DNA of 64,000 nucleotides from contig JANQRJ010000021.1 in assembly GCA_028284635.1 (NCBI GenBank), positions 96,613 through 160,612 of the forward strand, written 5' to 3'. Positions 25,603 through 34,041 of this stretch are shown here, one piece after another (positions within the stretch are counted from its first letter, which is position 1; every line of letters begins with the position of its first letter). Origin of the DNA: Pelagicoccus sp. GTDB lineage: Bacteria > Verrucomicrobiota > Verrucomicrobiia > Opitutales > Opitutaceae. The notes below the pieces were generated by a model. The model worked only from the letters and a program-made list of their open reading frames with translations, had not been told where the DNA came from and made no database searches. Made by a program: the position numbers and the translations under genes.

Positions 25603-26582
25603 GATACTGAATTTTCTTTTTTCTTCACCCTCTCAATAATGCCATAAATCACTTCATTTTGATCAAAAAGAGAACTCAAATTTTTACATGTGAAATCTAA
25701 TTTCGATTCTTCTTTTATTTTATTTATCAATTCATCGTAATCATTATATCCATATTTATTTCTATAACTCACCAAGTCGATTTTAACATCTCCTCTAAAC
25801 TTTGATACACTTACAAGTATTGGATTCAATAAAAGCGAAGGACTGAAAAGATAATCACTTCTTTTTCGCAATCCCATATAAAGAAAATCTCCTTTCCTGT
25901 AGAAATCTCTTTTATCTAAAAAGTCATAAGGATTTTGAAGCTTTCTTCGACCTGCACTCAGAATATCAGAGAGCTTGTTCAGATCACCTTTTCCGAGGTG
26001 ATCTGAAAACTCTTCAGAAACTTTTTTGAATATTTTATATGCTTCTTCGTTGCTTAGCGAATTTGAAGGGGATTTAAAAAACGTCCCCAAGTCTCTTATA
26101 ATTGTAACACGCTCATGCTCTTCGATATCGTATTCGACGCAACTTGAGCTCGATATGTATTTTTCAAGCAAAACAACGAGACTAAACGAGCGACGTAATA
26201 TCTGCGCCTCAGCCATGTCCAGTTCTTTAGACAAAGCCTCAAGACGCTCAGCATTCTCCTTAAGGATTTTAAACTTCTTTGGACTTCCTCTTTTCATTCC
26301 ATAGCGATTATCCTCCGAAGCTTTATAATAGGGTTCAAAATCAAAGAAGAGCTCAGAAAACTGAGCCAATGAGTTCTCTATTTTTTGATCTAACTTATAA
26401 ACAATCACAAATTCTGAGGATTTATAGCAACGTATCATCAAGGCAAAATAACGATACAGATTAACAGCCCTATCTGCCAACTCTCCGATAGAGCCAAATT
26501 TATAATTTCTCTTCAATTTATCAATTGCATCAATTTCGTCAGAAGACAATCTGATCGATTTTTCTACGATATTATTTTTCAT
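25599..26582 (-). CDS. Ribbon-helix-helix-like protein, second gene of the operon
   Basis: The preferred start is the ATG at 26582 (MKNNIVEKSIRLSSDEIDAI). A TTG start at 26696 would overlap the upstream gene by 67 bp. The 327-aa protein begins with a strand-helix-helix unit (KSIRLSSDEIDAIDKLKRNY, then GSIGELADRAVNLYRYF), the pattern of a CopG/MetJ-type DNA-binding domain. A second, similar unit near 110-150 (ERLEALSKELDMAEAQILRR) may be a tandem copy. The C-terminal 170 residues are Lys/Tyr/Leu-rich and unrecognised. It could target the ATPase to DNA or repress the operon via the upstream inverted repeat. Strongly A+T-rich compared with the flanking gene. Confidence 0.75.
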   Translation of the reverse strand: MKNNIVEKSIRLSSDEIDAIDKLKRNYKFGSIGELADRAVNLYRYFALMIRCYKSSEFVIVYKLDQKIENSLAQFSELFFDFEPYYKASEDNRYGMKRGSPKKFKILKENAERLEALSKELDMAEAQILRRSFSLVVLLEKYISSSSCVEYDIEEHERVTIIRDLGTFFKSPSNSLSNEEAYKIFKKVSEEFSDHLGKGDLNKLSDILSAGRRKLQNPYDFLDKRDFYRKGDFLYMGLRKRSDYLFSPSLLLNPILVSVSKFRGDVKIDLVSYRNKYGYNDYDELINKIKEESKLDFTCKNLSSLFDQNEVIYGIIERVKKKENSVS

Positions 26583-26629
26583 TTTTATATTTAGTAAATT
26601 TGCGGGGGATTTAAGGCTTCCCGCAACGC

Positions 26630-27724
26630 CTAAAACAATTTTCGCAACAAGCTTTTTAGTATAGCTTCCTGTGTCGTATCCAATGATCCGAGACAATGCG
26701 GATAAATGCGAAATCGACCATCATAATCCCTCGGATCGAAGAATGGATACAAAGGACTTTCCTTTACCGGGAGGGGATTACTCCCTTCAAACTCTCGCCC
26801 GAGACCGTCAAGCAAGCAATAGCCTTCAAAATTAGGCAAGACGGCAGAAAGGTGCCCAACATTGAAAATTTCAACATCGGACGTAGACACCAGAATCGCA
26901 TCCGAACGCATCTCACCAAGCAAATTTGCATCAATTAATCCCTTTGTCTTACCGTGCGCCGAGTCTTCGCTGTCGCACAAAGGTAGCGTATTCCAGATGA
27001 CTTTCGGCTTTCGCAAAAATGCACGGCAGAGACCATCATGACCGAATTCCAAAGTGACGTTACACCCAACAGACCTAGCTGCATCCAAAACCCGCCGACG
27101 AGCCGTTGGAGAGGAATTGCTGTCGAGCCAAACCACAAAATCCTTGATCTTAATACGAGGATGCACAAAGGCCTGTCGCATAACCTCAAGACATTGCGTG
27201 CCATAACCCAGGATGAGCCAAAGCTCTGGCTCTAGAAGCGGCGAACTCACCACGTTAACGTCAGGATCGCCTCGCCCTGCCTGCAAGCTGACCAAGTGCC
27301 GATTTATCCCGCTGGTAATCTGCACCAACTCCGGAATCATCGCCTCGATGATCGTGCGGCCATTGCTATCGGGCAGAATAACTTTCGTCCCGTGTGCCTC
27401 AATTTTACGAATCGCCCTTGCGCTCAAGAAGCCGTGCCCGACTGAGACGTAACACAAAAATCGCGGCGGCCTTACCCCAGGAACAGAAAACACGCTCTCA
27501 AGGCCCGAAGCCTGATCTCTTTTCCTCACGAAGAGAATGTCATACTCCTGCTCTCGAAGTTTGCTTATCAACGCAGGGCGGAGATCCACTTCCCCGCCAA
27601 TGTAGTCAGGATCAAAAACCCGATAACGCTTCATTGCGAGGTCCGGGAAAAACAATAAGACGCGCTCCATAACGCGGTCAGGCAGAGGGGTTAACTCTAA
27701 CGCGATGAGAGTTTTTTGAGGCAT
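26630..27724 (-). CDS. Degenerate D-2-hydroxyacid-dehydrogenase-like protein, first gene of the operon
   Basis: The 364-aa protein follows the family layout: an N-terminal lid domain with YVSVGHGFLSARAIRKIEAH (92-111, the VGxGxDxID-like segment), then a dinucleotide-binding domain with a defective glycine loop (LGYGTQCLEV, G173 and G175 kept, third Gly replaced by Cys), a WNTLPL strand (244-249), and the final PH motif (YPHCLGSLDTTQ, H343). The catalytic Arg that should follow the next strand is absent (STSD at 280-283). It probably binds NAD(H) or another nucleotide without normal oxidoreductase activity, so a sensing role is plausible. The GGTG ribosome-binding site and ATG at 27724 are clear. 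Operon partners lie downstream. Confidence 0.82.
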   Translation of the reverse strand: MPQKTLIALELTPLPDRVMERVLLFFPDLAMKRYRVFDPDYIGGEVDLRPALISKLREQEYDILFVRKRDQASGLESVFSVPGVRPPRFLCYVSVGHGFLSARAIRKIEAHGTKVILPDSNGRTIIEAMIPELVQITSGINRHLVSLQAGRGDPDVNVVSSPLLEPELWLILGYGTQCLEVMRQAFVHPRIKIKDFVVWLDSNSSPTARRRVLDAARSVGCNVTLEFGHDGLCRAFLRKPKVIWNTLPLCDSEDSAHGKTKGLIDANLLGEMRSDAILVSTSDVEIFNVGHLSAVLPNFEGYCLLDGLGREFEGSNPLPVKESPLYPFFDPRDYDGRFRIYPHCLGSLDTTQEAILKSLLRKLF

Positions 27725-27784
27725 GTGGGCACCTTTCAGTTGAGATTAAGCACAGTAGGAAAACGATACGGGCGATCCGCATTC

Positions 27785-27814
27785 AAATGTATTCTTTATA
27801 AACGGAATACATTT
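27785..27814 (-). promoter_or_regulatory. Perfect 10-bp inverted repeat upstream of the KaiC-like operon
   Basis: AAATGTATTC and GAATACATTT are separated by a 10-bp spacer, with one turn between half-site centres on the order of two helical turns. It lies 61-90 bp upstream of the first ATG. A TTGAAA hexamer overlaps its upstream arm on the minus strand. The arrangement suggests an operator for a dimeric regulator, possibly the RHH-like product of the operon. Confidence 0.65.
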
Positions 27815-28142
27815 CAAGCCTTAATCTTTTAAAGACCGTACTCATCGATCAATTCAGAATTCGATTAGCAGCTAACTCATTGTTTTGTAGGTAATTATGT
27901 ATCCTCCAAAGAGACCTCTTCTTTTTAGAAAGTATCCAATCACAACGCCGATAGCTAAACCCAATTTTAGGAAATCAGTTGCCAAGACACCGCATTACGA
28001 TCGACCTAAACCCTACGAGGTCGAAAAGGAAATCCGCTGAGGCAGCCCCAGTGCGATGGCCTCCTTGAGACTGCGCCAGGCAAAAGTCCAATACGCATAC
28101 AGGGGATAAAAAATCCGTATTGTTATTCGTGAAGAGCCGCGA
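27815..28142. other. Gene-free junction between mobile cargo and host-like DNA
   Basis: No convincing gene was found. The frames here are short and lack ribosome-binding sites. The base composition shifts from A+T-rich to G+C-rich towards 28.1 kb, next to the ssrA-derived site at 28331, consistent with an island edge. Confidence 0.4.
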
Positions 28143-28330
28143 TCACACCGCCCCAACCAGAGCCATGATCGCTCGCTTGTGGCTATCGGGCAGCGCGCCC
28201 CACGCTTCGACAAGCCGCGACAGATCAGGATCAGCCCCGACTAAATGTTGTGAGTCTATGTGTGCGCACCCGCTACCTCTGCTTTTGCAAGTACTCTGCT
28301 GATCAACAATTTGAGGATTTTGACCGTCGC

Positions 28331-28354
28331 GTTCGACTCCCGCCACCTCCACCA
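28331..28354 (+). other. tmRNA (ssrA) 3'-end duplicate, probable attachment site
   Basis: The 24 bases comprise TTCGACTCCCGCC followed by ACCTCCACCA, matching the T-loop, T-stem 3' strand and acceptor end with CCA of bacterial tmRNA. The sequence before it does not continue as tmRNA, so this is only the 3' fragment left by integration. P4-type integrases commonly use ssrA. Confidence 0.7.
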
Positions 28355-28455
28355 GCCTTCGCCAAGGCTTCGGCTGGCTACGCCAGTTGGGGTCTTGGCG
28401 AAGGCTGCCCGCCGAAGTCCGCCGAAGCCTCAAGGCGAAGGCGGACGAAGGAGGG
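28355..28455. repeat. CTTCGCC/GGCGAAG palindromic repeat block
   Basis: About 100 bp are built from overlapping copies of GCCTTCGCC, CTTGGCGAAGGC and GCCGAAG in both orientations, able to fold into several hairpins. It lies between the ssrA fragment and a GIY-YIG gene. Similar blocks often accompany such genes in this group of bacteria, from memory. Confidence 0.6.
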
Positions 28456-28504
28456 CCTACTGCAAATCGCCCTGTATTGACCAACTCGCCTCGCAACTCA
28501 TCAC

Positions 28505-28774
28505 ATGTTCTTCGTCTACCAGCTCCAATCGATTGAACATCCACATGAGCGCTATACCGGGTTTACAGATAATCTCGAGCAGAGGCTCGCCGCGCACAAC
28601 AACGGCCAATCAAAACACACTTCGAAGCATAGGCCTTGGAAATTGATAAACTACTTCGCCTTCTCGGACAAACAAACGGCAAAAGCGTTTGAAGCCTACC
28701 TTAAATCCGGCTCCGGACGAGCCTTCGCAAATAAGCGGCTCTGGCCCGAAGAAAAGTCTCACTCAAGTCTCTAG
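28505..28774 (+). CDS. GIY-YIG domain protein (UvrC-like nuclease fold)
   Basis: The 89-aa protein is a stand-alone GIY-YIG domain: FVYQLQS (first strand), RYTGFTDNLEQRLAAHNNG (the YTG half-motif with the following Arg), then SKHRPWKLINYFAFSD and KAFEAYLKSGSGRAFANKRL (the Glu helix). These small proteins resemble the UvrC nuclease domain and the YhbQ family, and probably bind or cut branched DNA. It sits next to palindromic repeats, which could be its substrate or a mobile companion. The length is typical. It starts at the ATG beginning MFFVYQLQS. Confidence 0.88.
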   Translation: MFFVYQLQSIEHPHERYTGFTDNLEQRLAAHNNGQSKHTSKHRPWKLINYFAFSDKQTAKAFEAYLKSGSGRAFANKRLWPEEKSHSSL

Positions 28775-28914
28775 CCAGCCAACAAGCAAAAACCACGGCG
28801 TTCGGAAACTCCTAAACACGCATTCAGTGAGTGGATACACACAGAAGCGACTCAAGGCAAACCATAAGGCGACCAGTTCAATACACAGCCTGTCCGACGC
28901 AACCCTACTTCAAC

Positions 28915-29181
28915 TTACCCTAGATCAAAGATTACGGTCCGTCCCCTTTTCGCATCCTCCTTTTCGCATCCCCTCATTAGAAGAGCCATGGGAATGATGA
29001 GTGCCACTGCGAATACCGAATGGGGCTCTGGAATAGTTGCCACGGCTAAAACTTCAGCATCGCTTAGAACTGTATTGTAAATGCGGACATCAAATTGCTC
29101 AACGAAGGCACATCCACCCAGTTTATTCGCCTCAACGCAGTTGCTCCCTAAGAGGGTGTCTAATAAGTCAGGTTCAGCCAC
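28915..29181 (-). pseudogene. 3' remnant of a LamG/PEP-CTERM surface protein
   Basis: The frame ends FDVRIYNTVLSDAEVLAVAT, the closing strand and helix of concanavalin-like LamG domains, then IPEPHSVFAVALIIPMALLM and the basic segment RGCEKEDAKRG, a PEP-CTERM tail. The preceding residues are not LamG-like and no signal peptide exists, so only the last part of the gene remains. It confirms exosortase-type sorting in the host. Confidence 0.65.
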
Positions 29182-30730
29182 GTAGCTTTATCGGTAATCG
29201 CCCCTGCGGGTGAGCTTCGCCCAAGAGCGCCCGAATCGCGCTGCGGACAGCGAGGCGCTCGCGGCTGTAGGTGACAATAAACGCGGCGCAATCGCGAGCG
29301 CGACTGCATTGGTAGGGCGCTCCGATGTGGGCGACGAAAACGCGACGGCCTTTCTGGCTGAGCAAATTGGCCAACTCGACGTCGCCCCAGCAGCTCGATT
29401 CCAGGATCACAGTATCGCCTTCCTTCGTCGCTGCGATAACCCGAACGGCTTCTTGCGGGCCGTATTCGCTGCGATTCAGGTCGAGCGGAGCGAGTAGCGC
29501 TGTGCGAGCCGGCTGCATGCCGAGTTCCTCAAAGGCATCGAAAAAGCGATCCCTTCGCGCCACGACGAGACTGGCTTCGGCTTGCGGGCGCGATAGCGGC
29601 TCCGATGGCGCTTGGGTCCACGTGAGCGCCTTTTCGATCCAGACGCTCATCGATTCCTGATCTGCGTCGCAAAAGCCTCTGGGATTCTCCAGTCGAGCGA
29701 CCGATATAGCGGCTCGCTTCTTGAAAGCGACAATTCGCTCCAGCGACTCATCGATTCGCAACTCGCTAAGTCGCCCGGAGACGACCGCATCGCGTAGGGC
29801 AACGATATCCGTAGCATTGCTGCAAAGGACTAGATCCGCTCCCGCTTCGACCGATCGGATGGCGGCTTCTTCGCGGCTGCCCGCAGCAACCACCGCAGCT
29901 TCCATAAAAATGGCGTCCGTCATGACAAGCCCCTCGTAGCCGAGTTGCTCGCGCAAAACGTTTCGTATGATCCTTTCCGAAAAGGTTCCTATCGCGCCGC
30001 TCTCGTCCATTTGGGGATACGCGAAGTGCGAGAGCATGACGGCGTCGACACCCTCAGCAATGGCCGCCTTGGGAGCGAGCAGGAAGCGCTCCTCGAGCTC
30101 TTGCAACGAAACGTCCACAGATCCGAAGGCTCGGTGCGGATCGATCCCTATCGATCCATAGCCCCCCGGAAACACGCAGTACGTCGCCCCGACGCCCTCG
30201 CTCCGGATTCCCCTAGCGAGAGCGGCTGAGAGACGAGCATTGTACTCGGGGTAGGAACCCATGATCACGTTTTTAAACTCGCCCGGATCCGGCAGCTCTC
30301 TTTCCAGAAAATCCGCGTAGGGACACAGATTCAGATTGAACCCAATATCCGCTATGTCGCGGGCCATGGCGCCGCCGACTTCCTCGCCAAGCGTATCCAC
30401 TTCGTCGAACATCGCGCACTGGGCCATCGGGGCCGGACATTCGACCGCGCCCATTTCCGGCATGAAGATCGTGGCGCTCCCGCCTCGCTGGTCGATGCAG
30501 CTAATCAACGGGTGTTCGCCACCCAGCTCGGCCTCGCAGGCCTGCAGGTCGCGCATGAAGCTGCGGACTTGATCGCGGTCCTTGATGCTATTCCGAAAAG
30601 CGATGATTCCGCCCGGGCGGAACGTTCGCATGAAGTTGCGCATGTTCAACCCCAACTCGCTTGGAGTACCGGGCTGCTCTTCATCGAGCGTAATTAAGCA
30701 AAGCTGACTGACCTTTTCTTCTATATTCAT
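29174..30730 (-). CDS. Glycoside hydrolase family 3 (beta-N-acetylhexosaminidase-like)
   Basis: The 518-aa protein has the GH3 TIM-barrel: FRPGGIIAFRNSIKDRDQVR at about 37-56, ISCIDQRGGSAT (77-87), and the nucleophile Asp in GLVMTDAIFM (D272). The NagZ signature KHFPGHG is altered to YCVFPGGYGS (184-193), so the substrate-binding Lys-His pair is lost, while the later Asp-Pro-His (197-199) near the NagZ Asp-Ser-His remains. It continues beyond the barrel with a second alpha/beta domain of about 180 residues. No signal peptide is visible, so cytoplasmic action on imported oligosaccharides is likely. It is the last gene of the GH42 / cellulase-like / GH3 operon, 11 bp after its neighbour. Confidence 0.9.
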   Translation of the reverse strand: MNIEEKVSQLCLITLDEEQPGTPSELGLNMRNFMRTFRPGGIIAFRNSIKDRDQVRSFMRDLQACEAELGGEHPLISCIDQRGGSATIFMPEMGAVECPAPMAQCAMFDEVDTLGEEVGGAMARDIADIGFNLNLCPYADFLERELPDPGEFKNVIMGSYPEYNARLSAALARGIRSEGVGATYCVFPGGYGSIGIDPHRAFGSVDVSLQELEERFLLAPKAAIAEGVDAVMLSHFAYPQMDESGAIGTFSERIIRNVLREQLGYEGLVMTDAIFMEAAVVAAGSREEAAIRSVEAGADLVLCSNATDIVALRDAVVSGRLSELRIDESLERIVAFKKRAAISVARLENPRGFCDADQESMSVWIEKALTWTQAPSEPLSRPQAEASLVVARRDRFFDAFEELGMQPARTALLAPLDLNRSEYGPQEAVRVIAATKEGDTVILESSCWGDVELANLLSQKGRRVFVAHIGAPYQCSRARDCAAFIVTYSRERLAVRSAIRALLGEAHPQGRLPIKLRG

Positions 30731-30741
30731 TTCAATCTATG

Positions 30742-31980
30742 CTAGATCATTGCTGCTGAACCTTGACGTATCCGTTCGGTCAGTCGCTGATGCCACTCGA
30801 TATCATTCCAGATTCCAGGGAACTGTGGGTGCGTGAAATTGGAAGTGCAGATGAAAGCGAAGCCGTGCCTTAGAGCCAGGTCGACGCATACCTCTCCAGC
30901 TTCTTTCGTGAAGTTCCAATTGAGCGCCGGATGGTCACTCCAATTGATAGGGCCCCAACCTTCCGTATTCCCGCAAGGTATACCATATTGAAGCGCAAGG
31001 TCGGCCCGCTTTTTCAGCTCGCCGTCCATCCAATCGATTAAAGTCGCTCGATGTTTTGTCCAGCAAGCTTCGATCTCCTGGCAAACCTTTTCGTAACCAC
31101 GGTCACTGGCAGAGGTGTGCACGTCAGAGTAATAGCTTGTGCACTCTCTGAAAAGTTTGTGGTGGACGAACCATATATGCGCGTCGAGGTGCGAGAAGCC
31201 GGTGAAATCCATGTTTTGCCAAGGCACTTCTGGGGCGTTGGATTGCGAAGTGAAAAATCGCAAGTGAGGCCACTTTGCTTTCAGGCCTGCGATGGCATCC
31301 TTCATGAACGTTTTGTAGAATTGCTGCTGCTCCGGGTTATAACGCTCTGTTTTAGCATCTTGAATATGAGCGTCGGCCTTGATTTTCATATTGCTGTCAG
31401 ATTTCGATAACGCGTTTATTGCCTTCTTGAACCAATCGAAGCCATGCCAGAGCGGATACTCGTTGAGCAGGTCAACGTAGAGGATGTTTTGCAGCAGATC
31501 ATGCCTTTGCAAGAATGACAAAGTCTCATCCCAGACACGGATAAAACCCTCCAGACCTTCAACTTGCTCGTTGCGATGCGTCCCATGGGGAGCAAACCAA
31601 GTGGCGAGACCGATCTGAATGCCGCGGTCTTGGCATTTGGGAAGGAACTCCAAAAGCGCTTCTCTGGGTCGAGAGCGTATCGAATACTGATTGCCCCACA
31701 ATGCAGGGGTCCAGTCATCTCTCTTGTTGTAAAATTCATGTTCTACTTCACCCTTACCGTTTGTTGCTACCAGATGAGGAAAACAGTCAATACGAATAGC
31801 ATTATAGCCGCGCTCGGCGAGGCCATCGAGCACTTGATCCCAGTCCTCGAATTCCCCCATCGGGTGGTGCCTTAACAGCCAACTGAAATCCCACATGGCA
31901 ATCGCCACGGGATTGAGATGTTGTCGGCATTTATCATTCATCATTGTTGTTGCTGTTTTATTGGACGATTCTGTAGCCAT
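30742..31980 (-). CDS. Cellulase-like TIM-barrel glycoside hydrolase
   Basis: The 412-aa protein has a GH5-like (clan A) TIM barrel: IAMWDFSWLLRHHPMGEFED near the start, then DGLAERGYNAIRIDCFPHLV, NILYVDLLNEYPLWHGFDWF (Asn-Glu at the expected acid/base position), and a late ALNWNFTKEAGEVC. The family is that called sugar-binding cellulase-like in databases. It lacks a signal peptide. Its start overlaps the GH42 end by 23 bp (an internal Met at 31944 would avoid the overlap), so the genes are coupled. Substrate cannot be told from sequence. Confidence 0.8.
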   Translation of the reverse strand: MATESSNKTATTMMNDKCRQHLNPVAIAMWDFSWLLRHHPMGEFEDWDQVLDGLAERGYNAIRIDCFPHLVATNGKGEVEHEFYNKRDDWTPALWGNQYSIRSRPREALLEFLPKCQDRGIQIGLATWFAPHGTHRNEQVEGLEGFIRVWDETLSFLQRHDLLQNILYVDLLNEYPLWHGFDWFKKAINALSKSDSNMKIKADAHIQDAKTERYNPEQQQFYKTFMKDAIAGLKAKWPHLRFFTSQSNAPEVPWQNMDFTGFSHLDAHIWFVHHKLFRECTSYYSDVHTSASDRGYEKVCQEIEACWTKHRATLIDWMDGELKKRADLALQYGIPCGNTEGWGPINWSDHPALNWNFTKEAGEVCVDLALRHGFAFICTSNFTHPQFPGIWNDIEWHQRLTERIRQGSAAMI

Positions 31981-33952
31981 AAGGTACTATGTTTATTGTG
32001 GAGCTTTCGAGTGCTTGGTTTTCAATAAGGTCCATTGAGGCAGCGGGTAGCTCTACCCAGCCAGGTTCACCAGATAAATTGATGCAAATCCAGAAGATAC
32101 CCTCATCCTGTTTACGGGGCGCAACAACAGCGTGCGAGGAACTGGAAAAACGGTGTGGCAGTTGGACTTCGTCAGCATAGCGTTTTATAAGCGCGCCAAG
32201 AAACTCGTCTTCCAGCGTTGCGCCAACCGTAACGATCTTGCCTTGACCGAGTTCACGCTCAGCAAGGAAAGCAAGTCCGGAGCCAGGTCCATTTTCCACA
32301 GTTCCTAGGACCCGCGCTTCCTTGGCTTCAAAAAAAGCGCCCCACTGAGTGAGAGCCGTTCGTTGACCGAAGGCGTTTCCGAAGGTCGGCTCACCTTTTA
32401 AAGGGTAGCTGAATACTGTGTTGAGTCCAGTGTGTCTCTCTAGTTCACCTAAGGCTGCCATGGTGGGAATAGTGTGTTCCGAAGTACGATCGCCAGTGCG
32501 GGGTCCGAGGATCCAGATACCACCGTTGCGAACCCAATCGAGCGTTCTTTGCAAGTAACTTTCGGATACATAAGGCAGAAAAGGCGAACAGAGCATTTTG
32601 TAACCCTCGAGTGACTTGTTTTCAAAGATAAGATCTCGATGAATACCAATAGCGCGAATCGTTTCGTAGTAGCTAATGATTTCTTTCTGGTAGTTCAGTT
32701 TATCCAACGGCTCGGTGAAACAATAGGCGCGGGCCGAATCTGAATAGGTGATAGCAAGAGCGGGTTGCATCGGTTCGCTTTTGAGAAGAAAGGGCTCCAG
32801 GCGACGACGGGCTTGCTCGACTGCTTGCACGTTTTTGTAACCGATAGTGGGTTGACCCCAAGCGCTCAATATAGAGCCGTGTACCAGCTCGCACCCTGAA
32901 CGTTGCTGGCGCCAGTGCCAATAAGAAAAACCTTGCGCTCCGAGCGCATAGGCGGCTACGGCCTCGGCAACGAGGAAACCGTCGGGATGCACGCTTTTCT
33001 GATCAATGGCCTTTAGGTGACCGTTGTAAGCGGGGCTGGTTTCCATGACCCAGAATGGTCTGCCAGGCTTGGTTGTTCTCCAAAGGTCGTAATTGAAGAG
33101 CATGCGGTGGTATTCCTCGCTCGCCGGGTAATGATCGAACGAAGCGAAATCCAAGCTTCCAAAGAGCTTTTCATTATCGTTCTGAAATCCTATAGAGGTG
33201 TTGTGAGTGATGGGGGCACTGGAAAACCGTCGGATGATCGCAAGCTGCTCGTCTTGAAACTCGACGATTTTATCATGAGAAAAGCGTCGATAATTGGTAC
33301 TTAACGAGGCATTGTGTTGAAAAGGCGTGGCCAGTGGCTGAGGCACTTGGTCGAAACTTTGGTAGCGTTGACTCCAAACGCTCGTACCCCAGGCTTCGTT
33401 GAGCGCATCAATCGTCCGATAGCGTTTGCTGAGCCAGTCGCTCCACTGGGTCTTGCAGGTTGGGCATACGCATTCGCTTACATGGCACTTGAACTCGTTG
33501 TCAGTCTGCCAGGCGATGAGACCAGGCAGTTCTCCAACTGCCTTGACCACCTCTTCGACGATGATGCGAGACCGTTTCCGAAAGTAGGGATTATTGGTGC
33601 AGACATGCTGGCGAGCACCGTGGATCATGCGCTGCCCGTCTTTGTCTACATAAAGACATTCAGGATGATTATGAGTAAGCCAGATCGGAGGTGTCGGCGT
33701 AGGCGTACAAAAGATGGATTCAATGCCATTTGCATAAAGTAATTCAATCGTAGATACAAAGAAACCGAGATCGATATGGTCTTCATCAGGTTCCATTGTG
33801 GCCCATGCGAATTCACCCATGCGAACGACGTTAATGCCACATCGCTTCATTGCCTCGATGTCTTTTTTGATGGTAGCTTCGTTCCACAGCTCAGGGTAAT
33901 AGGCGCTTCCATGGTATAGTTTTTGGAAGTTCATGTTCTCAATTGTTTGCAA
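31958..33952 (-). CDS. Glycoside hydrolase family 42 beta-galactosidase-like
   Basis: The 664-aa protein follows GH42: YHGSAYYPELWNEATIKKDI near the start, IAWQTDNEF (acid/base E153), a Cys cluster (CHVSECVCPTC, 156-166) that binds structural zinc in the family, and WVMETSPAYNG (nucleophile E304). A trimerisation domain (about 390-600) and a small beta domain end the chain. GH42 enzymes release galactose or related sugars from oligosaccharides in the cytoplasm. As first gene of an operon with two further hydrolases, it points to use of an algal or plant polysaccharide. The Met seven residues in (MNFQKLYHG) is an alternative start. Confidence 0.94.
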   Translation of the reverse strand: MQTIENMNFQKLYHGSAYYPELWNEATIKKDIEAMKRCGINVVRMGEFAWATMEPDEDHIDLGFFVSTIELLYANGIESIFCTPTPTPPIWLTHNHPECLYVDKDGQRMIHGARQHVCTNNPYFRKRSRIIVEEVVKAVGELPGLIAWQTDNEFKCHVSECVCPTCKTQWSDWLSKRYRTIDALNEAWGTSVWSQRYQSFDQVPQPLATPFQHNASLSTNYRRFSHDKIVEFQDEQLAIIRRFSSAPITHNTSIGFQNDNEKLFGSLDFASFDHYPASEEYHRMLFNYDLWRTTKPGRPFWVMETSPAYNGHLKAIDQKSVHPDGFLVAEAVAAYALGAQGFSYWHWRQQRSGCELVHGSILSAWGQPTIGYKNVQAVEQARRRLEPFLLKSEPMQPALAITYSDSARAYCFTEPLDKLNYQKEIISYYETIRAIGIHRDLIFENKSLEGYKMLCSPFLPYVSESYLQRTLDWVRNGGIWILGPRTGDRTSEHTIPTMAALGELERHTGLNTVFSYPLKGEPTFGNAFGQRTALTQWGAFFEAKEARVLGTVENGPGSGLAFLAERELGQGKIVTVGATLEDEFLGALIKRYADEVQLPHRFSSSSHAVVAPRKQDEGIFWICINLSGEPGWVELPAASMDLIENQALESSTINIVPYGYRIVQ

Positions 33953-34041
33953 GGTTAGTAGAGGGGCGCATCTTCAGGCTCTTTTGGGTGAATAGCAGCA
34001 TTTTCTCAAAAAGGGGTTGAACTGTGAATGGCTGTGTGCTC

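Larger units (their letters stand above)
28143..28544 (-). pseudogene. Integrase-tail-like remnant running through an ssrA att site
   Basis: A minus-strand frame reads through the reverse complement of the tmRNA 3' end (RRLVEVAGVER) and ends DPDLSRLVEAWGALPDSHKR plus AIMALVGAV. This LVEAWxxLP ending is one I recall from C-terminal extensions of tyrosine recombinases in planctomycetes and verrucomicrobia, whose 3' ends overlap the attachment site. No catalytic domain remains upstream, so it is a relic of an element that once used this site. Confidence 0.5.
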
